Positions 35,210 through 45,700 of a stretch of DNA of 64,000 nt are shown here, one piece after another. A program made the position numbers and the translations under genes. Each line of letters opens with the position of its first letter. The stretch's first letter is position 1. The stretch is from Papilionanthe hookeriana x Papilionanthe teres (taxonomy: Eukaryota; Streptophyta; Magnoliopsida; Asparagales; Orchidaceae): the NCBI GenBank assembly GCA_022702705.1, contig CM040424.1, positions 76,759,452 to 76,823,451 of the forward strand, read 5' to 3'. The notes beneath the pieces were generated by a model. That model saw only the letters and a list, made by a program, of their open reading frames with translations. It was not told where the DNA came from and made no database searches.

Positions 35210-35690
35210 GACACTTCCACCGATTCATCTTGCAAACGAGCAAATTCTTTTGCGAGACGAGCTAAAGCATCTGCTTAAAGCATTCCCTTTTCTAGGAATT
35301 TTGTAGATTGTCGCATTTGGAATGCTGTTCCAACAGTTGTATAGCATACTTGGAAGTATTGTTCGAGTCTTGGTTTAAAAATTCCGTATTGTCCGGCGAT
35401 CCGTTGAATGATTAACTCGTGAATCCCCGTAGATGTTGATGTCTGTTATCCCCATTTGAATGGTTAATTCCGATCCCGTTATGAGGGCTTCGTATCTCCT
35501 TCGTTGTTTGTACACGGTTCCGTCAGTGGTAGGAGTATCTTAACATCCCCGCTCCGGTGTTATAAAGATTAGCCCGATTCCTGCCTTACCGAGCACTATC
35601 ACTTGCGATTCTTCGTCTTTGTGTGCTTGAAGATGCTCCGTCGAAATACAATTCCCGACGTCGATCATCGGGGTCTTCTAGGCTCATTAT
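35210..35690 (-). CDS. Second (archaeal-type) RNase H domain of element B pol
   Basis: Collinear with 4,700-5,240 of element A. The FDGAS strand lies near 35,640 (plus: tccgtcgaaataca), the EAEYEAL-type block near 35,490, and the IYGDS block near 35,420 (plus: gtgaatccccgtagatgttgatg). Small indels prevent a single open frame. Its position between gypsy RNase H and integrase marks Tat-clade elements. Confidence 0.8.
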
Positions 35691-35699
35691 TTGTTCATC

Positions 35700-36125
35700 C
35701 GGCGGATCGTCATTGAGAGGAGATTCGGCCGGCGAAGGGTGTCTTTGCGAGGAAGTCTGCTAAGACTTGTCCCTTTACGGCACGTAGAGGCACGAAAGTT
35801 ATATCGAATTGCGATAATATCATTGACCATCCGGCAGTCTGCAGGAAAGTGTTGGACGAGTCATCAAGTATTGCGATGGATTAAACTTCGAAATCGAGTT
35901 GACCTTATGAGAAAGCATGTAGTGCACGAGCTTTTGAGCGGCGAAGATCGAGGCCAAACAATGCTTTTCAATTGCGGGATACCTTACTTCCGTCGGGAGT
36001 AAACGACGGCTTAAGTAGTAAAGAGCATTTTCTTTACCCTCATCATTGACACTGCTATGAGGCTCCGAGAGAGTCGTCTAAAGCCGCGGTGTAAAGTATC
36101 AGCCGATCTACACGAGACCTGGGGC
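35700..36125 (-). CDS. Ty3/gypsy RNase H domain of element B pol
   Basis: Collinear with 5,244-5,700 of element A. Plus-strand text around 35,930-35,990 encodes, on the minus strand, the same AIEKHCLA and FAAQKL blocks, and around 36,000 the LSRRLLP block typical of the gypsy RNase H. Interrupted by small indels. Confidence 0.8.
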
Positions 36126-36960
36126 TGCTAAGACGGGAGGTGTCATTAAATATTGTTTAATGTCTTCGAAGGCCTTCGGCATTTCTCTTCCCAAATAAAT
36201 TTGGCGTCCTTTTTAACTAGTGCCGAGAAAGGTCGACACCTACCCGACGGGTTTGAGATAAAGCGTCGAAGATATGCCGGCTTCCCTTGAAAAGATCGTA
36301 GTTGTTTTAAGGTTTTGGGAGGCGGCATTTCTAAGATGGCTTTAATCTTCTCGGGTCGATTTCAATTCCACGATGTCGGACAACGAATCCTAAGAATTTC
36401 CGGAGGTGACGCCGAAGGCGCATTTTAAGGGATTCATCTTAAGGTTAAATTGTCTTAATCGTTCGAAAACAATTCTCAAATCATACAGGTGGTTTTCCTT
36501 TACTTTGCTTTTGATGACGACATCGTCCACGTAGCACTCGACTTGATTGTGGATGAGGTCATCAAAAATTCTTGTCATCGCTCTCTGGTAGGTTGCTCCT
36601 GCGTTCTTCAGTCCGAATGGCATCACCGTGTAGCAAAATACTCCGATCGGCGTTCGAATCGTCGTAAGCTTTTCATCTTCTGGAGCCATTTTTATCCGGT
36701 TGTATCCTGAAGATCCATCCATGAATGAGAATATTTCATGTGTCGAAGCAATATCGATCATCGGTTCCGGAATCGGTAGAGGGAATTCATCTTTTGGACA
36801 TGCCTTGTTTAAATCTCCGAAGTCCACACAAATTCGATCCGACCATTCTTCTTTACGATCGGCACCACATTGGCTAACCGAGTCGGGTATTGTTCTTCAC
36901 GGACAAATTTAGCGTCTATTAGCTTTTTAACTTCGGTATGACTTGTTGTTCGATTTCCAG
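36126..36960 (-). CDS. Reverse transcriptase domain of element B pol
   Basis: The cleanest RT stretch in the window: one frame at 36,390-36,827 reads DLNKACPKDEFPLPIPEPM, FSFMDGSSGYNRIKMAPEDE, PIGVFCYTVMPFGLKNAGAT, ECYVDDVVIKSKVKENH (YVDD at 36,522-36,533) and FERLRQFNLKMNPLKCAFG. Connection region PPPKTLKQLRSFQGKPAYLRRF at 36,146-36,328. Motifs and spacing are normal for Ty3/gypsy RT and complete through the palm. The N-terminal fingers (36,830-36,960) are frame-shifted. Confidence 0.96.
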
Positions 36961-37985
36961 ACGCATTCTTACGGGACCTTGTCCGATCGGAACGAAGTAG
37001 GATCCACTCCTAACTTATGGACTGCAACCTCTGGGGCTAATCACGGCATTTCATCGTAGCTCCGAAGCAAAACAGTCCTTAAATTCCATTAATAACTTGA
37101 TTATTTCTTCGGAGTCTTCTTTATTGAGTAAGGAGCTAACAAAGGTAGGTCTAGGCTCTTCGCTAGTACCTAAGTTAACTTCCGTTAACTCATCTATTGT
37201 GGATTTGATTTCTTCTTCGAATTCGGTGGAGCGTCTCCGATTTGTAAATCTTCGAGTTCGTTCGTAGTTTCCATGCGGTTTTCATTGGATTTGCAAGTGA
37301 CAACCAAGCAAAATTCGGTATCGTCAGCCGACCCTACCGTGCCGAATCCGAGTCCATACTTTGAATTGGGAGGACGACCGGAGTTATTCCATAACTTTTC
37401 GAAATGTTGTGATTGGCATTTTGTCGCATTGTCGAGGTAAGAAACCACGTTGAATTAAATTTTGAACACGGGGAGAGTACCACTCAAAAGGTAATTCCAT
37501 TAATTCGATGAAGTGACATCTTCGAATTGTACATTATTTTCGGCTTTGGAGGAAGAAGCACCACGGTAGAATTTGATCGGCTTTGCAGATCGTCACTACG
37601 TACCTCTTTGACCTCCATACCCTCGATCTTATTAGAATGGATCGGAGTTAGGGTCATAGTATGTACGTAGTGGTTAATCTTCTCGTACATTGATTTGTAT
37701 TCTTCGTTCTTTTCATCTTCGAGGAGATCTTGTATTGCGGCTTCTTTCGACTTATTGTTGCTCGCTTCTTGCTTGATTTCTTTTTCTTCTTCGAACTATC
37801 ATCCCAATCAACATTGATGGTTGGTTTCTTCGTCCGATCGTCCTAGCGTCTCTACCACGGCCTCGTCCCCGGCCTCGACCTCGGATGCGAGTTGTGGAGA
37901 AACCTTCACCATCTCGCCGGAAGGGAGTGGTGAGTGACTGTTGGACTAGAACTTCAGGTTCTTCGTTGTCTCGAACTTTCTTTGC
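36961..37985 (-). CDS. Protease-RT linker of element B polyprotein
   Basis: Collinear with 6,640-7,600. Readable blocks: KCGLG/YGLGFGTVGSADDTEFCLVV (37,194-37,448 frame), MYEKINHYVHTMTLTPIHSN (37,484-37,690 frame) and the pre-RT acidic segment. No enzymatic motif. Lysine-rich SKKQ-type sequence near 37,780. Confidence 0.7.
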
Positions 37986-37989
37986 TTTA

Positions 37990-39190
37990 TTTGTTATGGT
38001 ATCTCTGGAAAAGATTGTTTTCTTTGGCGGTGCATAATAAGCTGCATCTTCATGGACTCCAATCTCATGTACGGAGAATGGTTGTAAGTCTCCTTTGATG
38101 CACTGTTCCCCTCCATCGTAATATTTGATGCACCGATGCGAGAGATGATGGTACCATCCTCGTTTTCATGTATCCATGATCGGCCCAAGTAGAGCGTTGA
38201 ACGACGTTTCGAATCGATTATATGAAATTTTGCGGTTGTCTTTGCTAAATCACCGGTCTTCATCGGTAGCGTTATTGACCCGAGGGCTCTTTCTCCTTTA
38301 CGGTTGAATCCTCTTAATAACATTTTGTCGGCCTCGAGCTCACGAGCATCAATTTCCAAGTATGCTTAGTGTTCGAAGACTCATTATATTGATTGATGCT
38401 CCTGGATCCACCAATACTGCGGAGAGCGTAAACTTCCCAATTGTAATCGAAATGTACAACGGTCGGTTGTGATCTGCTCGTCCCAAGTAGTAGGTCATTG
38501 TACGTGAAGGTAACACCTCGTCGTTCCTTTAACGAGCAAACCTCATCCAAGGAATCTCCGGCCATTCGAGCTAAGCAAATTTCCGGATCAAGTAAGGCCT
38601 TGATCGGAGCTTCCTCATCTCCTTTGATAAGATGAGAGCATCGTAAATGCTCGGCTTGGCGGTAGTTTCCTAAGATGGGCTAGCACGTTATAGTCCACTT
38701 TGTTCTCCTGTGTCTCGGCTTCTTCTCGAATGGGTATGTCTTCTGCCTGGGGTTGGTTCTTCTTGAACAACCACCGCTTTCCTTTGTCTTTTGGACCCAT
38801 TCTTGGAGGTAGAACTTTTCCACTTCTTAGGTTGACTTCTGTAATTTCTTCTGAATCTAGTATTGAGTTTGTCGGTGTCTCCTCCTGAATCGGAATGACA
38901 GGCTCTTCTGGATTATCTTCCAAATCTGAAGGCTCTAACTCTATTGTGACTGGAGCTCCTCGAAACTCGCAGATAGATTCGTTGCTTGTTGAGCTCTCGT
39001 AGCCTCCTTGATGGATGCCTTCTTCGTCATTGTGATCGTCGAGATCATGTATGATTTGAGAATTGTTGTTGGTATCGAAATCGACGCCCGGATTGTCGCT
39101 AGTTACGTAATCGTTAGAAACGATCAAAACGTAGCCAACGCCATCACCCTTATCATTATATGATCCCACCGAAGTGAGCGAGATAATCAT
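37990..39190 (-). CDS. Gag-protease linker and aspartic protease of element B
   Basis: The linker is one open frame at 38,615-39,190 (VGSYNDKGDGVGYVLIVSND ... EEITEVNLRSGKVLPPRMG ... VDYNVLAHLRKLP), acidic and Ser/Thr-rich. The protease follows with the DPGAS active-site block near 38,396-38,410, LLRGFNRKGERALGSITLPM and KFHIIDSKRRSTLYLGRSW (37,994-38,359 frame). The linker frame is open over the patch 38,690-39,010, where CAG/CTG triplets are preserved. The homologous part of element A, which lost those triplets, is broken. Confidence 0.88.
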
Positions 39191-39289
39191 ACAAAATTAG
39201 AGGTTCGAGGGATTTCTCCCCGAATCGGAAACAACTATCCTAGGATAAGCGACCCTAGTCTAGCCTTAGGAATCTCGGTCACCTCTTCT

Positions 39290-40900
39290 TCGTCAATTTT
39301 CTTCTTCTCTTCGATTGTCTCCTCGTCGAGGTGGTTCTTCTATCGCAAGTGATGAGTATCGGCTTAACAGGTCTCGAACTCGAATTGAAGCTCGCACCGA
39401 AGCGGTTCGGATGTTGTCTAAAATCTTCTTCGAAGATCTCGTCCAGGCGGTAGTCCATCCATCGTCAATTGCATAGGGATCTATCGGGATGACGGGATCG
39501 GTTGAGATAACATTGACGGAACCTCCTTTCTGGGGTTCCTTCATGTACTCCTTCGGGATTGTTATATTTCCTTTCCGAAGGTTGTCGTTGAGCCAACTTT
39601 TCGAAGGTAATGCGAGTCTTCATCTTGTGCCCAAGCATCCGATGGTAGGGGCAAAAGTTGGGATCACCTTTCTTGTTGACTTCCTCCGGTCTTTTGGGCT
39701 CCGGCAGCTCGGAAATCCGGAGTTTTTATTAAGCTACGGAACATCTTCGCATCTTGCTTCATTTTTGAACGGATATTCTCTCGCTCGAAGCTCCCTCGAT
39801 GTACGTTGCGGACGAGACGGTTGTTCATACTCGCGGAGACGACCGATAGCTGGACCGGGGTTGCTGGTAATTTTGTTGTGGTTGCTTGCGGCCGTTCGGT
39901 GGTATTTGCATCGGTTGTTTGCCTTTGTCAACTGCCGCAACGACCCCGCGATTTCTTTTCGAAAGTCTTCACCGGCTTCGCTTGTCCGTCTTGTCAGCGA
40001 AACTTAATTGCTTCGCCTCTTCTTGCAAGCTTCCGGCCTTGCTTAACAACTTCTCAAAAGTCTTAATAAGTGAATCCCTCGAGGAGAAGTGCTATCGGGC
40101 CGTGAATGCTTTTAAGCAAGATGCCGACTGCATGTTGTTCTTGCAGTTGTGGTTCACACTTCATACTTAAATTTCTCCATCGAAGTATGTAATCCACTAG
40201 AGTTTCATTCGGCCTTTGTTTCTCTACCACTAAATCACCTATAGTGATGTGGTGCTGAGCTCCGACAAATCGCTTAATGAAGAGGCTCTCTAGCTCGAGA
40301 ATGTCTTTGCGGATCCGTTGGGTAATTCCGCATACCGGCCGAAGGCGATTCCCGACGGATCGCTAACGAACCGTCGGAAGAGTAGCGCATCGCTCCCGCC
40401 GCATTGCAACAACCGGCACGAAAGTGTGCAACATGCCGTCGGGGTTCCCGGTTCCGTCGAAGGTCTTAAACAGAGGTGGTACGAAGCCCTTTGGGTATTG
40501 GACGGCGTCGAATTCTTCCGGTAAGGCTACCCGTCCGAATAGATGTCCCGTTCTTCGATTGTGCTAGGGCTTCTCGCACCTGCTGTTCTACCAAGTTCTT
40601 GATATCCTTTTCAGGGATCATACTTTGTGTTGTATCCTTTTTCAGCTGGTCATCCCCATTGACGGATGTAATTTCCTTCCCTCCGTCTACGAGGTGAATG
40701 ACTTCTGGGGGTGTCTCTCTATGTGGTTGTACTTGACTTTGGAGAGTGGCTAGAGCTACGGCCATCTCTTCCATCCTCTTCGCCATTTGAGCGATCGTGT
40801 CGTCCTTTTCCTGAAGCTGTCTCTTCATCAGTTCCGGCTCCTCTCTTTCTGCGGCCGCAGGAGCACCTCGAGAAGATGATGAAGCTCGTGTCTCAACCAT
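39290..40900 (-). CDS. Gag of element B (frameshifted)
   Basis: Met in MVETRASSSSRGAPAAAER at 40,900, followed by a heptad-rich probable coiled coil (LMKRQLQEKDDTIAQMAKRM, about 40,780-40,840). The gag domain is seen as the VEKQRPNETLVDY region near 40,190-40,240 and QEEAKQL region near 40,010. A CPYHRMLGHK zinc-knuckle start lies near 39,630-39,655, its last Cys displaced by indels. Upstream the frame stays open from EKLRTDIRRLAKEREEKFGD through the Met (40,466-41,011), so Gag may be the C-terminal continuation of ORF1 rather than a separate protein. Confidence 0.88.
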
Positions 40901-41010
40901 GTTGATTTCCGCATATTCATTGTCCATGAATTCCGATGAGTCGATCTCATCTCCGAACTTTTCTTCTCTTTCTTTTGCCAACCGTCGGATGTCGGTTCTC
41001 AACTTTTCCA

Positions 41011-42265
41011 TGGCATCTTCTAGCGGAGCTTTCGTGTATCTTTGTGGTTGTCATGCGATGGTTGTCGGGTCCTTTTTTCACGAGTCCCCTTCATCGCAAG
41101 TAGCACTTTCTTCGGATTCCGGCCTCCCGGCGAGACTTTCTTTCTCGAGCTGCTCGTTTCGGTCTCAATCGCCCCGTAGTGGGACGCCACACCATCCTTC
41201 TAGCAGCAGAAGGTCTATCGACCGGATGGTCTATCGGCCAAATGCTCGGAAGGTGGTATCCTCCCTAATCCGTAACCCCGATACTACGACAGGCGGGCTA
41301 GCCTTCATTCTCTTGCTTGGCTTTTCTATCATGACGGCGGGTTCTACTCGGGCCCAAGACGGGATTTGACTGGCACCCGTCCTATCCTTCGTAGAATTTC
41401 CGACACGGGGCAATTTTCCTTCTTTGCTAGCTTTTCTACCAAAGTTTGCGGTCGAGCAAACGGCGTAGTTCGATTCTTTTCTTGCGGCTATCGTTGTAGT
41501 ATGCGGGCCGTGGTAATGTGGCAGACAATCTTGCGAACATTCTCCTCATCCTCTGCGGCGGAGAGGGGATGGAACCTCGCTTCCTCCCAAAAGTGGTATG
41601 TAGTCGGGCAGTGGTGTATATTCTGGTAACGGTGTATATTCTGGCAACTCTGGAATTTCCTCCAGGAAGGCGATCTCAGCAGCTCTGGCTTCCCTGGCGA
41701 TCCTTCTATTTCTATTTCTTCTTTGGGTCTTTGTCAGCGACGGAATCTTCGAACTGGACCCGATTTCGAAGACAGAAGGTCTTACAGGAAGATCCGTACC
41801 CTCCACGGTAACAGGTTTACCATAGTTCCGGATTTCTTTCCCCTTTGATTTGGCGGAAGTCGGGGTAGGTGCAGAAACAACTAGACCAGTGGGGGTAGTG
41901 AGAACAGTCCTCCTGCGGACAGCAGTACTCCTCCTAGTCGGGACCCTTTGCAGGGGAGGAAACTCTTGGGTCGACCTAAGGTTGAACTCAAGCAGTGGTT
42001 CCTCAGCTTCAGATACCTTGTTCGTCAGTGCAAAGAGGGAGACGTCGGTGACTTTGACGTTCGTGTTTTCAAATCCTCGTCCAAATCGGATGACCCCATT
42101 GTCGGGCAGCTCATCCTTATAGACAGCGAAGTCCAGTCCGTTGGTGAAGGAGAAAATCAGCTTCGGGGCTTCCATTTCTGCAGGGTAGATTCTGGTTGTC
42201 AGTCCCAAGTTATGCTTCTTTTCTTTAGGACGAAAAGAAAGGAATTGAAAAGAGTCCGAACTCAT
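41011..42265 (-). CDS. ORF1 upstream of gag in element B (unknown function)
   Basis: The longest clean frame of the element (41,546-42,265, 239 codons): MSSDSFQFLSFRPKEKKHN, MEAPKLIFSFTNGLDFAVYK (Met 42,175), DNGVIRFGRGFENTNVKVTD, RRRTVLTTPTGLVVSAPTPT, TKTQRRNRNRRIAREARAAE, and a tandem EYTPLP repeat (LPEYTPLPEYTPLPDYIPLL) before the frame is lost at 41,546. The continuation (41,231-41,413 and 40,466-41,011) returns to the same phase. No transmembrane segment or enzyme signature is visible; it is basic and Pro-rich, possibly nucleic-acid binding. Extra ORFs at this position are known in Ogre. It shares two motifs with the N-terminus of the AlkB-like ORF. Confidence 0.8.
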
Positions 42266-42680
42266 TCTTTGTTCATGTATTTATAAAAAAGAATCATTTG
42301 TTAAAAGAATCACTTATTAGAGAGTTTGTTTATTCAGAACGGAATGTTCAAAGGTGTAGAGAAGGTAAGGAATCCGATTCGAAAGGAAAAGAAAGTCTTA
42401 AGCAAGACTTCCCGACTCGAAGGATCACTCCTAAACTAACACCTATTGGGGGTCCACCCCACCTCGTAAATGAGGTAAAAGGATCTCGGAACCTCTCCGT
42501 TTAGGGGTGTCTAAACAGATGGCTCCTAAATCCGAGAGAATGTTAGCTATACTTGTTCAAGATAGAAATGAACATAGTATTCCAACGGAAAGAAGGGTAG
42601 TTTGATCCATTAGGGACATGGATACACTACCGATTTTTGAAAACGAGAATTATTTGATTATAATGGAGAGAGGAATTTTC
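42266..42680 (-). other. Untranslated leader of element B
   Basis: Collinear with 11,813-12,222. It contains the same gggggtccaccccacctc ... gaggtaaaagg inverted motif near 42,449-42,480. No supported ORF. Confidence 0.5.
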
Positions 42681-42697
42681 CCAGCGGAGTCGCCGAA
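42681..42697 (-). promoter_or_regulatory. Primer-binding site region of element B
   Basis: Minus strand after the LTR end GCCGACA: ggatt spacer, then tcggcgactccgctggg. It resembles the TGGCGACTCC... primer site reported for Ogre/Tat elements, with the mismatch at a CHG position. Confidence 0.75.
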
Positions 42698-42701
42698 ATC
42701 C

Positions 42702-45700
42702 TGTCGGCATATTTTTAGGTCGTGTTTTATTTTGAAGAGGGCTCGCCTAACGTAAATCAGTCGGCGAATTTTTAATTTAATTAAAATAAATAATTTGAAA
42801 AGTAGTATTTGATTTTGAAAATAATTTTAAATTTGAAGGTTTTAAGATATGAAATTAAACCGACCTCACATCCCAAATAGTTTATATAAACGAGCACCGC
42901 ACCATAAACCGTGTATCTATCCCTAAGGATAGACACACTGCTCGATGGTGGGGCTCGATTAAATAAACTAGAAGATTAGTGACATCCGTTTGGTCCGCGA
43001 ACCAATTTTATAAGCCGACAAGTTTCCCTCGCTTAATATGAAAACATTAAACAGGGTTTATATTACTCAGGTTCTTTAAAATTCCCTATAAGGGCAAGCC
43101 CCTATAGTTAATTACATCTTAAGTGACGGGAATCACCTAAGAAAACTCTCGATAATAATCAATGATTCTGCTCTCAAGAATTTCAAAGTTTAAGGTTTTC
43201 AAAGATTGAATTTTGAAGTTTCAATAGGGAATGGATCAAATTTTGGAACATTTTGTTTTGTGAATCCAAAGGAAGAAAGGTAGGAGAAATCACTGATTCG
43301 AAGTGAACTTCGATAATTTCCCGACTATCCTATCGTTTGTCTTGAATTTAGGAAAGTCCTAATGTTTATTTGATATTTCAATCTTGCCAATTTCAATTAA
43401 TTAGGGCTTATATTTGTATGATAAAATCAAACAAATATACTAGAAGATGTGAGGGTTTATTGTCGTATCGGACGACTACCTCGAAATCCTAAGACCGGTT
43501 AGAGGCTTAATTTGCAATGCAAATGCCTAACGAAGAGTTGAGGATTTATGTTGCACTGTGCAAGCTACCTCGAAGTCCTATGGCTTGGTTGTCTTAATTC
43601 TAGGAAAGTTTCGTTGAAGTAGACTCGGGTTTATGCGATGACGATGGTCGTGCCGCCCACCATGCTCCGAGCTCCTTGTTGTTGCAGAGGTTTAGTTTTA
43701 GAAATCATAAATCGGGAGTTGAGAAAAGTGTTTTGGTTTAGAGAAAATCTTAATTTCCGGTGTTTTTTTATGTTTTATTTAAAACAAATCTTAAAGTTGA
43801 TTATAACGACACCGGTTAAGATCCCACTGGTTCCATCCTTCCGGCATCATTATTTTTATCGGATTCACTTAGTCCGTATGAATTTGCTAAACTCAACTGA
43901 ATGAGTTCCACACTTTCATTTAGACCGTGGGAAATCCCGTTAAGAACACGTAGGTTACATCATCCGAGGTATTCCCGATCATCCAACAGGACGTTTTAAT
44001 TTAGTTGTAATTGTAGTTTTGTGTTCCGTTTGTGATTAAATTTTGAGTTGTTTTATATTTTGAAATGTTGTGGCGGTGAATTTTATCTTCGCAATGACTT
44101 TTAACTTAGTTTTGGTTTCGGTTTTAGGGTCTATCCTAAAGGTGTGGGTTTTCATGCAACAGTTGTTTTATCATGCAAGAAAAGTAAAGTGCATTTGCGA
44201 TAAAGTAAATTGCAAGAAAGTAAATTGCAAGAAAGTAAATCGCAATAAAATAAAAGCGTACTCGGAGGGTCTTCCCGTCATCCCAAGCTGCACTCAAAAC
44301 ACAATTAGAATATTTAAGCAAGTTCCTAGGTAAAGCTAAGGGAAAGGTTATGGTTTTCTACCAAATTCCTAATCCTATAGCTAGTCATCTCCTATGACGT
44401 CTGTGTTCTTTGGGTTTTGGTTTAAGGACGATTTTCTTCATCAAAGAATAATCAAATTCAATTGTTCTTATAAATATCTTATCATATTGAGGAAGTGCTT
44501 AAGAAGGATCTTAAACATCTTTTCAATATTTCTAGGATTGTTTTAAGTCCAAATGAATTTAATTATATATAAATGAATCGATCGTCCGAGGTTTTCAAGT
44601 CTTATTAACTTGCTCGAATGAATCTAGGACATTTGAATATCCTATGAGCTGAAGTAACACTTCATTTAATGTTTCATTTAGGAGTTATAATAATCAAAGC
44701 TTTCAAGGGTAAATTAGTATTCAAATGATTTGATTTAAGTTAAAGGGTTTAAATTTGGAATAGTGTTAAGTTGTTTTATATTTAATTTTAATTTAATTTA
44801 ATTTGATTTGATGTTTAATTTAATTTAATTTAATTTAATTGAGTTTTAATTTAGTTTAACATAGTTCAATTTAATTTGATTTGGTGTTTAATTAATTTGA
44901 TTTGATTTAATTTAATTTAATTATTTAATTTAATTTAACTTAATTTAATTTAATTTAATTATTTAATTTAATTTAATTTTTTAATTTTAATTTAATTTAA
45001 TTTAATTTAATTTAATTGTTTAATTTAATTTAATTTAATTGTTTAATTTAATTTAATTTAATTATTAAATTTAATTTAATCTTAATTTAATTTATCTTTA
45101 ATTTACTTTATTTTTAATTTTAATTGAAATTTCAAAAAGAGTTTAATAATTTAATTAAGTCTTTTGATATTTTAAATTTGAGTTATCATTTTAATTAAAA
45201 ATTGAGTATTAGTTGATATAATTAATTTAGGGATTTTTAAATTAAAGAATAAATCTCTTCCTAATAAAGATCCCTTATTTTAATAATTCCAATTTTATTA
45301 TTCTTCCAAATTTAATCTATTATTTAATTAAGGTTTAATCATTTTAAAATTATTTAATGGGTTTCTACCCTTTAATTATTTAAATTTCAATCATCCAAAT
45401 CAGATTAAGATCAAATATTTTACTTGTTGATTTTTTATTAAACCTAAAGTTTTAATTAAGGATTAAAGATTTTAATTACCATTTTACCCTTTAAGCTTAA
45501 TAATTTCATAACTCACTAAATTGAACTTAAATGAACTTGAAATTTTTATGTGACTTTACTCATATGTCAATAAAGACATGAGAGGAGAAAATATGATTTT
45601 TCTGTATTTAATTTATTTATATAATTATTTTTGGTGGAAAATAGAGATTTTCAAGGAAAATTTGATAACATGACCAAGGGAAAGTTTCTGTCCTTAAGAA

